This document shows positions 34,321 to 40,566 of a stretch of 40,566 nt of DNA, piece after piece. The notes below the pieces were generated by a model, which was not told the origin of the DNA, did not search any database, and worked only from the letters and a program-made list of their open reading frames with translations. This DNA is from Deltaproteobacteria bacterium. Its GTDB lineage: Bacteria > Myxococcota_A > UBA9160 > UBA4427. The first letter of the stretch is position 1; every line of letters starts with the position of its first letter. The position numbers were made by a program, and so were the translations under genes. The stretch spans positions 1 to 40,566 of the forward strand of contig PAQX01000030.1 of assembly GCA_002709835.1 (NCBI GenBank). Reading direction: 5' to 3'.

Positions 34321-34346
34321 GCCCGCCTCGATCACTCGAGACGGGC
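34321..34346. terminator. Terminator hairpin downstream of the acyl-CoA dehydrogenase operon
   Basis: GCCCGCCTCGA-TCAC-TCGAGACGGGC forms a stem with one C-A mismatch, flanked by AACGAAGAA before and CCTTTTCGTT after, so the outer AACGAA/TTCGTT bases can extend the stem. It lies 26-52 bases past the stop of the minus-strand acyl-CoA dehydrogenase gene. On the minus strand the stem is followed by TTCTTCG; on the plus strand by CCTTTT. Confidence 0.65.
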
Positions 34347-34372
34347 CCTTTTCGTTCATGCGAACGCCCGGA

Positions 34373-35527
34373 TCAGTCGACCGCGTCGAAGCCCTTCAGG
34401 CTCTGAAAACGCTCGACGTGCCAGTCGCCATCACCGAAGAGGCCCTGGAGGCAGCGGAGGCGCTTGAAGAAGAGGCCTTCGTCCTGCTCGTCGGTCACGC
34501 CGATCCCGCCGAAGAGCTGGATCGCGGTCTCCGCGATGAACCAGCCGCTGTCGGTCAGCTGGAGCTTCGCCGCCGAGATCTCCGCCTTGCGGGTCTCCGA
34601 ATCGTCGACATCCGCCCGAACCGACGAGAGAATCATCGCGGACCGCACGAGCTCGAGCTCTGCGTACATGTCGACGACCTTGTGCTGAAGCGCCTGGAAC
34701 GAGCCGATCGGCACGCCGAACTGCTCGCGCTCCTTCAGGTAGGCCACCGTCCGCTCGAAGAGCTCCTGCGCACAGCCGAAGCCTTCGGCGCAGGCCGCGG
34801 CGGCACCGCGGTCGACCGCGAGCTCGATGATCCCGCGGGCCTCGCCCTCACGACCGATCAGTCGATCGGCGCCGACGGCGACGTCGGTGAAGCGCAGGAT
34901 CGCGCTCCGTTGGCCATCCATCTGGTTGACGCGCACGCGCTCGAGACCCGGCGCATCGCCGTCCACGATGAAGAGCGAGAGGCCCTCCTCGTCGAACTGG
35001 CCGCCGCCGGTCCGGGCGGCCACGATGATCTGGTCGGCGGCGTGGCCGTTCAGGACCCACACCTTCTCGCCGTTGATCGTGTAGCCGTCACCGGAGCTTT
35101 TCGTCGCCGTCGTCTTGCAGTCGCTGAGCGCGTAGCGGCTCTGGGTCTCCGCGTAGGCGAAGGCCAGGCTCGTGCTGCCTTCGATCATCGGGTTCAGGAA
35201 CGCGTCCCGCTGGGCCTCCGTCCCGTTGTCCGAGAGGATGCCGCCTGCCAGCACCGCCGAGGCGATGATCGGCTCCGGCACGAGGCCACGGCCGAGCTGC
35301 TCGAGGATGATTCCCATGTCGAGGAAGGTGCCGCCGAAGCCGCCCTGCTCCTCGGGAACGGCGATCGCGAGCCAACCCTGCTCCGCCATCTTCGCCCACA
35401 TCGAGGGCTCCCAGCCCTGCTCCGTTTCGCGAAGCTTGCGAAAACGCTCGACCGGCGATTCGTTCGCGACGAACTTCGCGGCCTGGTCGACGATCATCTG
35501 CTGTTCTTCGGTCAGATCGAAATTCAT
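34373..35527 (-). CDS. Acyl-CoA dehydrogenase family protein (second subunit-type gene)
   Basis: A 384-residue acyl-CoA dehydrogenase. The N-terminus MNFDLTEEQQMIVDQAAKFVANE and the FAD-loop segment YLKEREQFGVPIGSFQALQHKVVDM are well kept, and IQLFGGIGVTDE matches the C-terminal FAD-binding region. The C-terminal YEGT-like catalytic segment of single-chain enzymes is absent (it ends FGDGDWHVERFQSLKGF). The stop of the upstream dehydrogenase gene is 4 bases away, so the two are coupled. In steroid-side-chain catabolism such gene pairs encode heterotetramers in which each partner supplies part of the active site; that is a reasonable inference here. ATG 35527 has GGAG 9 bases upstream. An extra 24 open codons upstream are not used. 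Confidence 0.92.
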   Translation of the reverse strand: MNFDLTEEQQMIVDQAAKFVANESPVERFRKLRETEQGWEPSMWAKMAEQGWLAIAVPEEQGGFGGTFLDMGIILEQLGRGLVPEPIIASAVLAGGILSDNGTEAQRDAFLNPMIEGSTSLAFAYAETQSRYALSDCKTTATKSSGDGYTINGEKVWVLNGHAADQIIVAARTGGGQFDEEGLSLFIVDGDAPGLERVRVNQMDGQRSAILRFTDVAVGADRLIGREGEARGIIELAVDRGAAAACAEGFGCAQELFERTVAYLKEREQFGVPIGSFQALQHKVVDMYAELELVRSAMILSSVRADVDDSETRKAEISAAKLQLTDSGWFIAETAIQLFGGIGVTDEQDEGLFFKRLRCLQGLFGDGDWHVERFQSLKGFDAVD

Positions 35528-35531
35528 GGGA

Positions 35532-36719
35532 TCACGCTCCCGGCATGCGAAGCATCTGCTTCGCGATGATGTTCTTCTGGATCTCGTTGGACCCGCCATA
35601 GATCGTCGCCGCGCGGTTGTAGTTGAACTGCGAAGCGAGGGACTGCTGATTCGGCGGCATCGCCTCTTCCGGCGAGTCGAGCCATCCGAGGGCGTTGTGA
35701 CCCATCGCGTCCATGCACAGCTCGTCCGTCTCCTGCTGAAGCTCCGTGCCGACGATCTTCAGCACCGAGCTCTCGGCGCCCGGCGCGTGACCCAGCTGAG
35801 CCGCGGAAAGCTGGCGCAGGTTCAGGATCTCGATGTTCCGCAGACGCATCTCCTTGCGGGCGATACGGTTGCGGAACGCGGCGTCGTCGAAGAGCGTCGC
35901 CGTTCCGACCGGGGTCTGCTGAGCGATCGACTTCGCGCGCTTGATACCGCGGGCGGAGTCGGCGATTCCACCGATGCCCGTGCGCTCGTGGCCGAGAAGC
36001 GCCTTCGCCATCGTCCAGCCTCCGCCTTCGGGGCCGACGATGTTCGCCTGAGGCACGCGCGCGTCCTTGAACCAGGTCTCCGAGAACGCGTAGGTCCCGC
36101 CGGTCGTGAGAAAGGGCTTCACTTCGATGCCCGGCGTGTTGTGGATGTCGGCGAGGAGGAACGTGATGCCCTCCTGCTTCTTGCCGTCGGAGCTCGTGCG
36201 GCAGAGCACGAAGATCCAGTCGGCGTACTGCGCGTACGTCGTCCAGGTCTTCTGACCGTTCAAGATGTAGTCGTCGCCATCCTTCTCCGCTTTCAGCTGG
36301 AGGTTCGCCAGGTCCGAGCCTGCGTTCGGTTCGGAATAGCCCTGACACCAGACCTCTTCACCGGCGAGGATCTTGGGAAGGAAGCGCTCCTTCTGCTCCG
36401 GCGATCCGTACTGGATGAGCAGCGGACCGACCATCGAGAGGCCAAAGGGCGAGAGCCCGGGCGTATTCGCGCGGACGCACTCTTCCTGGAAGATCGAGCG
36501 CTGCGTGACGTCCCAGCCTGGTCCGCCGACCTCTTCCGGCCAGTTCGGCGCGACCCAGCCCTTCGCGTACAGGATCTTGTGCCATTCCATGACCTCGTCC
36601 TGCTCGAAGTTCTGACCGTTCTCGGCCTTGCTCTTGATGTGCGCAGGCATCGCCTCCGCGATCCAGCTCCGCACCTCTTCGCGGAATCGGATCTGATCGT
36701 CCGAATACGAAAGCTCCAT
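35532..36719 (-). CDS. Acyl-CoA dehydrogenase family protein (first gene of the pair)
   Basis: A 395-residue acyl-CoA dehydrogenase: VRSWIAEAMPAH near the start, then GWVAPNWPEEVGGPGWDVTQRSIFQEE, CQGYSEPNAGSDLANLQLKAEKDGDDYILNGQKTWTTYAQYADWIFVLCRT-type middle domain segments, and the end ATIYGGSNEIQKNIIAKQML. Gly replaces the Glu of the YEGT segment found in medium-chain dehydrogenases, so the base must lie elsewhere, as in other members of this subgroup. The helix that normally carries YxxxRxxFG is not recognisable here but is present in the downstream partner. Together they look like the two chains of a heteromeric enzyme that puts a double bond next to the CoA thioester. GAGGAG precedes the ATG. 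Confidence 0.92.
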   Translation of the reverse strand: MELSYSDDQIRFREEVRSWIAEAMPAHIKSKAENGQNFEQDEVMEWHKILYAKGWVAPNWPEEVGGPGWDVTQRSIFQEECVRANTPGLSPFGLSMVGPLLIQYGSPEQKERFLPKILAGEEVWCQGYSEPNAGSDLANLQLKAEKDGDDYILNGQKTWTTYAQYADWIFVLCRTSSDGKKQEGITFLLADIHNTPGIEVKPFLTTGGTYAFSETWFKDARVPQANIVGPEGGGWTMAKALLGHERTGIGGIADSARGIKRAKSIAQQTPVGTATLFDDAAFRNRIARKEMRLRNIEILNLRQLSAAQLGHAPGAESSVLKIVGTELQQETDELCMDAMGHNALGWLDSPEEAMPPNQQSLASQFNYNRAATIYGGSNEIQKNIIAKQMLRMPGA

Positions 36720-36855
36720 CGCCTCTGACTCCTCGTAGACCGCGGGTTGAGTGCCCGGCGGTCGCTCACGCGTCGGAGCCCACCGTCGACGACCCGCCGC
36801 AGGGGCGCGGGGCGGGTCGTGATCGGGAGCGAACGACGCAGACAGATCGGGAAAA

Positions 36856-36870
36856 CCGGAAGAATTCCGG
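36856..36870. promoter_or_regulatory. Palindrome CCGGAA-GAA-TTCCGG in the acyl-CoA dehydrogenase promoter
   Basis: An exact 6-bp inverted repeat with a 3-base spacer lies 7 bases downstream (minus strand) of the TATGAT box, so it covers the expected transcription start of the acyl-CoA dehydrogenase operon. A repressor bound there would block initiation. The regulator is not identified; none is encoded next to it. Confidence 0.45.
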
Positions 36871-36877
36871 CCTTCGG

Positions 36878-36883
36878 ATCATA
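36878..36883 (-). promoter_or_regulatory. Candidate -10 element (TATGAT) for the acyl-CoA dehydrogenase operon
   Basis: The minus strand reads CGTTATGATCC, with one mismatch to TATAAT, about 160 bases before the ATG at 36719. The nine bases CGTTATGAT also occur before the phosphatase gene. No -35 match is clear. Confidence 0.35.
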
Positions 36884-37100
36884 ACGAGACGGCGCTGCCG
36901 ATGTCCGCCGCCGACCTGACTAGAGGTCAAACGGCCCACGGTGGCCGCCGACGCCCGCCAGGGGACGCCTTGCGCGATCGAGGCGAGCTCTGGAGTCGAG
37001 GGACGAGTCGTCCGAGCCCCTCGGAGGGACGTCCCGGGGGCCCTGCAGACATGGGGACCACACAGGCCCCTTCAACCATGAGTCCCCCGTCGGGCCTCTT

Positions 37101-37120
37101 GCCGGTCCGGGAGGACCGGC
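37101..37120. terminator. Strong hairpin downstream of bioA
   Basis: GCCGGTCC-GGGA-GGACCGGC is a perfect 8-bp stem with a 4-base loop, 43 bases past the bioA stop. GGCCTC (37093-37098) and GAGGCC (37131-37136) can close an outer stem. There is no U-tract, so it may be a terminator or part of a small structured RNA. Confidence 0.4.
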
Positions 37121-37162
37121 TGCAAACCCGGAGGCCGCCTGCGCCCCCTTACTGCCCTCCGC

Positions 37163-38437
37163 CTAACGAATCGTCGAAACGACGGCGTGGATTCCGCGCG
37201 TGATCGCGCGAACGTCCTCCGGCTCGCTCACGAAGGGCGGCATCGTATAGACGAGCTCGCCGAAAGGACGGATCCAGATCCCTTCCTCGACGAAGGCCGG
37301 CTGGACGACGGACATGTCGACGGGCTCGTGGAGCTCGACCACGCCGATCGCCCCGAGGCAACGCACGTCTTTCACCGCCGGCAGCGCGCGACACGGTTCG
37401 AGCTCTTCTCGCAGCTGCGCCTCGATTCGCAAAACACCCTCCTGCCAGCTTCCGTCTTCGAGGAGATCGAGGCTCGCGTTGGCCGCGGCGCAGGCCAACG
37501 GGTTGCCCATGAACGTCGGGCCGTGCATGAAGACACCGGGGTCTCCCTCGCCCATCGCCTGGGCGACATCTTCGCTGGCGAGCGTCGCTGCCATCGTCAT
37601 CGTGCCGCCCGTCAGCGCCTTGCCTAGACAGAGGATGTCCGGCGAGATCCCCGCGTGCTCGCACGCGAAATAGCGACCCGTCCGCCCGAAGCCGGTGGCG
37701 ATCTCGTCCGCGATCAGCAGGAGGCCGAGCTCGTCGCACAAAGCGCGGATCCGCTGCAACACCTCGGCGGAGTAGAACCACATGCCCCCCGCGCCCTGCA
37801 CGATCGGCTCGAGGATCACGCCGGCAAGGCTCGCGGCATGCTCGCGGAGCGCCGATTCGATGGGTGCGAAATCCGCATCGCTACAGCTCTCGCCAAAGCG
37901 CTGCTCGGGCCGCGGAACGAAGACGTGTCGGGCGAGCGTGTCCTCGAAGAGGGTGTGCATCCCCGTCACGGGGTCACACACCGCCATCGCCCCGAACGTG
38001 TCGCCGTGATAGCCGCCCCGAAGCGTGAGCAGGCGGCTGCGCCCCGTGTCGCCACGGGACTGCCAGAACTGCAGCGCCATCTTGATCGCAATCTCGACCG
38101 CGACCGAACCCGAGTCGCTCAGAAAGACACGGGACAGCCCCTCCGGCGACCGCTCGGCCAGACGCTCGCACAGTCGGACGGCGCCTTCGTGGGTCAGCCC
38201 GCCGAACATCACATGCGGCATTTTCTTGATCTGGGCCTCGAGAGCCGCCTCGATGTGGGGGTGTCGATATCCGTGGATCGTCGACCACCACGACGACATG
38301 CCGTCGACGAGCTCGCGTCCGTCTTCGAGGACCAGACGAACCCCGCTCGCGCGCTCGACCGCGAAGAGCGGACTGGCCGCGGGAGGGGCATAGGGGTGCC
38401 AGACGACCTTCTGGTCCCGTTCGACGAGGGAGGACAT
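37163..38437 (-). CDS. bioA: Adenosylmethionine-8-amino-7-oxononanoate aminotransferase
   Basis: A 424-residue class-III aminotransferase that makes 7,8-diaminopelargonate from 8-amino-7-oxononanoate in biotin synthesis, using S-adenosylmethionine as amino donor. The N-terminal VVWHPYAPP, SSWWSTIHGYRHP (from residue 48), SDSGSVAVEIAIKMALQFW and GGYHGDTFGAM are BioA hallmarks. The PLP Lys is Lys273 (LGKALTGG), and Asp244 (IADEI) and Tyr143 fit the cofactor and substrate site; the numbering is within one residue of E. coli BioA. ATG 38437 is preferred over the adjoining GTG 38440. No bioB, bioF, bioC or bioD is next to it, so the pathway is split. No clear BirA-like operator is seen upstream. 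Confidence 0.94.
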   Translation of the reverse strand: MSSLVERDQKVVWHPYAPPAASPLFAVERASGVRLVLEDGRELVDGMSSWWSTIHGYRHPHIEAALEAQIKKMPHVMFGGLTHEGAVRLCERLAERSPEGLSRVFLSDSGSVAVEIAIKMALQFWQSRGDTGRSRLLTLRGGYHGDTFGAMAVCDPVTGMHTLFEDTLARHVFVPRPEQRFGESCSDADFAPIESALREHAASLAGVILEPIVQGAGGMWFYSAEVLQRIRALCDELGLLLIADEIATGFGRTGRYFACEHAGISPDILCLGKALTGGTMTMAATLASEDVAQAMGEGDPGVFMHGPTFMGNPLACAAANASLDLLEDGSWQEGVLRIEAQLREELEPCRALPAVKDVRCLGAIGVVELHEPVDMSVVQPAFVEEGIWIRPFGELVYTMPPFVSEPEDVRAITRGIHAVVSTIR

Positions 38438-38651
38438 CACGCTGCCCCTGCGCGGGGGCAGCCCGCGTGGTTGGAGGATCGCTCGAACCGGGTTCGGCCG
38501 AGTGGGTGTGAAAATAGCGCGCTCTGATCACCGACGAGTCGAACGGCGGGTCTACGCTGCGAGCCTGCGGAGCAGGAGTTCCTCCCCGGGACTCCTCTGC
38601 GGATTGACCGATCGCTCGAGCGCGCCACCATCGGGTCGAGGAGACGACCCG

Positions 38652-39779
38652 ATGAGCACGACGAATGATGAGGAACGCGAGGCCGCGGCGGCGAGGCTCG
38701 TCGATGGCACCACGTGGCGTGAGTTCTGCCGCGCCCTCGAGAAGGCTGGCGACACGATCCTGCGCGAGAGCACGCCCGCGGATCCCTTCAACCGCGCCGA
38801 GGGCGTCCGTTACCTGACGCGCCTCCTCCGCGCCGCCCTCGAGAGCCAGGTCGAATCGAGCGACCCCTGCTTCCCGCGCTTCTATCAACTTTCTAACCGA
38901 ACGATCAAGATCGGCAACGACAACCCGGACAACACCTATCACAACTGCAACGTCTCGGGCGCCCATGACTACCGGATCACGGGCACGCGGGGCACGGTGC
39001 CCTACATCAGCTTCGGCACGAAGGCGGGCACCTACGAGGAAAACGGCGAGATGTGGCCGACGGGCCAGCTCGATTCGAGCTCGATGGAGATCGCCGACGA
39101 CGGGACGTTCGAGATTCTCGTCTCGAAGGAGAAGAAACCCGGCAACTGGCTGCCGATGACCGAAGAGACCGGGATGATCATCGTCCGCCAGCTCTTCACG
39201 ACCCGCGAAAACGAGGAAGAAGCCACCTACGACATCGAGTGTCTGACGCGTGGAGACGCCGACGACCGACTCGATCCGGCGCGCCTCGAAGACGCACTCG
39301 GTCGGGCGACCGAGTTCGTGACCTCGACGTCGAACCTCTTCACCGACTGGATGGAGGACTACGCCGCCCACCTGAACGCGCTGCCTTCCGACGACCAGGA
39401 GCGATGTCAGCGGGCCGGCGGCGACGCGAACATCCACTATCTCCAGAGCTACTGGCGACTCGCCCCGGATGAAGCGCTGCTCATCGAGGCGGACCGGATT
39501 CCCGAGGCGGGCCACTGGAATCTGCAAATCAGCAACTTCTGGATGGAGAGCCTCGACTACCGCTACCACCGGATCCACGTGAACAAACACACGGCTCACT
39601 ACGAGCCCGATGGCAGCGTTCGGATCGTGCTCGCTCACGCGAATCCCGGCGCCTCCTTTCCGAACTGGCTCGAGACCTGCGGGCACGACTGCGGCGGCAT
39701 GCTCTTCCGCTGGATCGACACCGAGGGAGATCACCCTCCCGTCCGGACACGGGTCGTCCAGCTGAGCGATCTCGCGTGA
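38652..39779 (+). CDS. DUF1214 domain protein
   Basis: A 375-residue protein of the DUF1214 type common in lipid-degrading soil and marine bacteria: DPFNRAEGVRYLTRLLRAALE, NRTIKIGNDNPDNTYHNCNVSGAHDYRITGTRGTVPYISFGT-type front part, then the C-terminal DUF1214 segment ALLIEADRIPEAGHWNLQISNFWMESLDYR and TNKHTAHY-like VNKHTAHYEPDGSVRIVLAHANPG. No enzyme activity is known for the family. GAGGAGA ends about 8 bases before ATG 38652; the frame is open 50 codons further up, without reason to use it. It overlaps the next gene by four bases (GTGA). Confidence 0.88.
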   Translation: MSTTNDEEREAAAARLVDGTTWREFCRALEKAGDTILRESTPADPFNRAEGVRYLTRLLRAALESQVESSDPCFPRFYQLSNRTIKIGNDNPDNTYHNCNVSGAHDYRITGTRGTVPYISFGTKAGTYEENGEMWPTGQLDSSSMEIADDGTFEILVSKEKKPGNWLPMTEETGMIIVRQLFTTRENEEEATYDIECLTRGDADDRLDPARLEDALGRATEFVTSTSNLFTDWMEDYAAHLNALPSDDQERCQRAGGDANIHYLQSYWRLAPDEALLIEADRIPEAGHWNLQISNFWMESLDYRYHRIHVNKHTAHYEPDGSVRIVLAHANPGASFPNWLETCGHDCGGMLFRWIDTEGDHPPVRTRVVQLSDLA

Positions 39780-40566
39780 GCGACGACTCCGTAGAGCACG
39801 CTCCCGGGTGGACCGGGATCCAGTACTCGGTCCTCCGTGGCGCCATCGGATGCGCAGCGGCCCACGTGTGTTGGGTCCGCCTTCCGCTCGTGGAAGGCCC
39901 CGCATGGCCGATCCTGGCCCTCGGCCTCCCCGGCGCGATCGCCCTCGCCTTTGGATGGCGGGACCGCGCGGTGGCGACGGCGTTGCTCGTCCTCGTCGGG
40001 GGTCTGGCCGCGTCCATCGACGGCGCGCCCCTAGTGCTCCCCGCGAGCGACGTTCTCTTCACGGCGAGCCTCCTCCTGCTTCATCTCTTCGTGCCGATCA
40101 CGCCCTTCGGCTCGTGGGATGCCCGCGGTCGCATCGATCCGCGGGGCGATTGGTTCCGTCCCGCCTGGATCGGCCACCTCGCATGGGCCTGGCTCTCACT
40201 GATCCACCTCGAGCGGGCTCTCGGCGCCGTCGGCATCGTCCCCGCCGGTCCGGCGACGGAGTCCCTCGCGATCCCCGCGCTCCTCTTCGCGGGAATCCAG
40301 CTGAGCGCCCTCGCCGCTCTGGTCGTACCGCGCCTTCGCCCGCCCGTGTGGATCGCCCTCACCCTCGCCCACGTGGCCTGGACCGCCGCCGTCGGCGCGC
40401 CCCCGGGCGACGGCGTCCTGCTCCTGGTTCATGCCTTCGCTGCGAACCCCGCCTGGTGGCCCGGACGGACGGTCCAGGGGGCGAAGGGCAAGGAATCGGC
40501 CCACCTCTTCTACGACGGCGATTGCGGCTTCTGTCACCGCAGCGTCCGCTTCGTCCTCTCGGAGGA
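39776..40566 (+). CDS. Polytopic membrane protein with C-terminal DCC-family (DUF393) thiol domain, partial at window end
   Basis: GTG 39776 overlaps the DUF1214 stop by four bases. The frame stays open for 263 codons to the window edge, so the 3' end is missing. The first ~230 residues contain about six or seven membrane spans, e.g. WPILALGLPGAIALAFGW, ALLVLVGGLAAS and WIGHLAWAWLSLIHL. The last residues before the edge, HLFYDGDCGFCHRSVRFVL, are the start of the DCC/DUF393 thiol-disulfide family, with Cys250 and Cys253 of the D-x-x-C motif. HTTM- or DoxX-like membrane domains joined to DCC are known. It may move reducing equivalents between membrane and cytoplasm. Coupling to DUF1214 suggests shared expression. 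Confidence 0.8.
   Translation, partial: MSDDSVEHAPGWTGIQYSVLRGAIGCAAAHVCWVRLPLVEGPAWPILALGLPGAIALAFGWRDRAVATALLVLVGGLAASIDGAPLVLPASDVLFTASLLLLHLFVPITPFGSWDARGRIDPRGDWFRPAWIGHLAWAWLSLIHLERALGAVGIVPAGPATESLAIPALLFAGIQLSALAALVVPRLRPPVWIALTLAHVAWTAAVGAPPGDGVLLLVHAFAANPAWWPGRTVQGAKGKESAHLFYDGDCGFCHRSVRFVLSE

Larger units (their letters stand above)
36720..37162. other. 443-base non-coding stretch between two minus-strand genes
   Basis: No credible gene is seen; the open frame at 36901-37203 (plus) is low-complexity Arg/Pro/Gly and has no family character. The left part holds the putative promoter of the acyl-CoA dehydrogenase operon, with a palindrome (36856-36870) and a TATGAT box (36878-36883). 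The right part holds a strong hairpin downstream of bioA (37101-37120), with outer complementary arms GGCCTC (37093-37098) and GAGGCC (37131-37136). Nothing recognised lies in 36890-37090. Confidence 0.6.

Noticed and set aside
37097..37140. tRNA-Cys-like loop CTGCAAA near the hairpin
   Set aside because: The flanking bases do not form a 5-bp anticodon stem and no acceptor or T-arm can be drawn.
36901..37203. 100-residue plus-strand open frame
   Set aside because: Low-complexity Arg/Pro/Gly composition, no ribosome binding site, runs into bioA on the opposite strand; typical of chance open frames in GC-rich DNA.
1..40566. CRISPR array, insertion sequence or prophage
   Set aside because: No regularly spaced repeats, transposase, integrase or phage structural gene was found on either strand.

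Overview
The window is GC-rich (by eye well above 60 %), densely coded bacterial chromosome. There is no insertion sequence, integrase, phage gene or CRISPR array. The gene content is dominated by CoA-ester and lipophilic-substrate metabolism: two crotonases, two CaiB/BaiF CoA-transferases, two acyl-CoA dehydrogenases, a fatty-acyl-CoA synthetase, an old-yellow-enzyme FeS-flavoprotein, two SDRs, an LLM flavin oxidoreductase, four GST-like proteins, a DUF3604 protein and a DUF1214 protein. This repertoire fits an uncultured deltaproteobacterial, Myxococcota-like or Binatota-like lineage with broad lipid, steroid or hydrocarbon catabolism. That placement is inference from gene content only; no marker gene is present to fix the taxonomy.

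Layout. 1-2.3 kb: crotonase (-), tRNA-Gln(CUG), a DUF427 protein, a small membrane protein (-) and tRNA-Ser(UGA) (-). 2.4-9.5 kb: SDR, MelB/GPH-type MFS transporter (-), DUF1624-type membrane protein, a secreted protein of unknown function, NTF2-like protein (-), tyrosine phosphatase plus SDR pair, and a VOC protein (-). 9.5-12.4 kb: a crotonase convergent with a two-gene minus-strand operon made of a thioredoxin-fusion protein and a UGSC-family selenoprotein whose UGA codon is read as selenocysteine. 12.5-18.3 kb: a plus-strand run of CaiB, medium-chain reductase, CaiB and OYE/FeS/FAD reductase. 18.3-18.6 kb: the two ends of a molybdopterin oxidoreductase joined out of frame (a deletion relic). 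18.9-23.4 kb: RND efflux adaptor and pump. 23.5-31.8 kb: an LLM oxidoreductase, a cluster of GST-like proteins with a hotdog protein and an acyl-CoA synthetase, and a TetR regulator with a perfect palindromic operator. 31.8-36.7 kb: DUF3604 metallo-protein and a two-gene acyl-CoA dehydrogenase operon. 37.2-40.6 kb: bioA (-), then DUF1214 translationally coupled to a membrane/DCC protein that runs off the end.

How the genes may work together: the CaiB, MDR, CaiB and OYE run, the SDRs, acyl-CoA synthetase, crotonases and paired acyl-CoA dehydrogenases can activate, reduce, dehydrogenate and hydrate CoA-linked acids. The GST-like proteins, TetR and RND pump suggest handling of hydrophobic or reactive compounds. 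The most distinctive item is the selenoprotein operon: most simple gene-callers would cut its second gene at the UGA into two short ORFs, yet it carries the DUGSCTSC motif and a bacterial-SECIS-like hairpin at the expected place.
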